Assembly: GCA_902478605.1 (NCBI GenBank)
Contig: CABSLQ010000069.1
Coordinates: 1-13,695 of the forward strand
Direction: 5' to 3'
Source: an uncultured Oscillospiraceae bacterium
GTDB taxonomy: Bacteria; Bacillota; Clostridia; Oscillospirales; Acutalibacteraceae
DNA: 13,695 nt
Shown here: positions 13,641 through 13,695 of the stretch, piece after piece
Layout: the number at the start of each line of letters is the position of its first letter
How positions within the stretch are numbered: position 1 is the stretch's first letter
Notes under the pieces: generated by a model
Told to the model about the DNA's origin: nothing
Seen by the model: the letters and a program-made list of their open reading frames with translations, nothing else
The model's database searches: none
Made by a program: the position numbers and the translations under genes

Positions 13641-13656
13641 CAGCTTGTCAAAGAAG
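13641..13656. repeat. Second genomic copy of the arm CAGCTTGTCAAAGAAG
   Basis: All 16 bases are identical to 7891-7906. In both places the arm starts within one base of the right edge of a GC-rich terminator hairpin of unrelated stem sequence. About 10 bases further on there is again a GCATGC (13668-13673, compare 7911-7916). The remainder of the element, if present, is outside the window. Confidence 0.6.
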
Positions 13657-13695
13657 GTGGAGTTAAGCATGCGCAAAACACCGTCTTTTGGGAAA

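Noticed and set aside
13166..13695. tRNA or other small RNA genes in the large spacers
   Set aside because: No cloverleaf-like sequence with a T-loop GGTTCGA-type box could be found by eye here or in 7683-8148.

Overview
The window looks like a chromosomal segment of a fairly GC-rich anaerobic Firmicute, probably an Oscillospiraceae/Ruminococcaceae-type Clostridium relative. This is inferred from AGGAGG-type ribosome binding sites, an L10 leader with attenuator, the protein sequences and an electron-bifurcating-type [FeFe] hydrogenase operon. No species can be named from the sequence alone.

Layout. (1) 1-3650, minus strand: the conserved ribosomal/transcription block rpmG-secE-nusG-rplK-rplA-[L10 leader]-rplJ-rplL. 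rplL is cut by the window edge. A clear sigma-A-type promoter precedes rpmG, and a second one precedes the L10 leader, which ends in an intrinsic terminator just before rplJ. (2) 3650-4800: a plus-strand lipoprotein gene of unknown function, preceded by two inverted repeats and ending at a strong hairpin terminator shared with the convergent gene on its right. (3) 4839-5186, minus strand: a small Cys-containing TIGR04076-type protein. (4) 5304-7682, plus strand: a translationally coupled operon of a MerR/TipAS-like regulator, an ABC ATPase and an ABC-2 permease, driven by a promoter with the 19-bp spacer and central dyad typical of MerR targets. (5) 7683-8148: no gene, but a dense cluster of perfect hairpins framed by two identical 35-bp copies of a terminator-like hairpin. 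(6) 8149-13165, minus strand: a five-gene operon, hydC (NuoE-like), a small GHKL ATPase, a thioredoxin-like [2Fe-2S] protein (HndB-like), hydB (NuoF-like) and hydA. This set is expected to form a soluble NAD(H)- and ferredoxin-linked hydrogenase. (7) 13166-13695: the hyd control region with a Rex-like operator cluster, an AT-rich inverted repeat, and at the right edge a terminator hairpin followed by the same 16-base arm found in the hairpin cluster of region 5.

The two most unusual signals are the modular terminator-plus-arm repeat seen at two sites, and the hydrogenase operon itself: a Ser at a position where the H-cluster normally has a Cys ligand, and a co-transcribed histidine-kinase-like ATPase that lacks sensor and phosphoacceptor domains.
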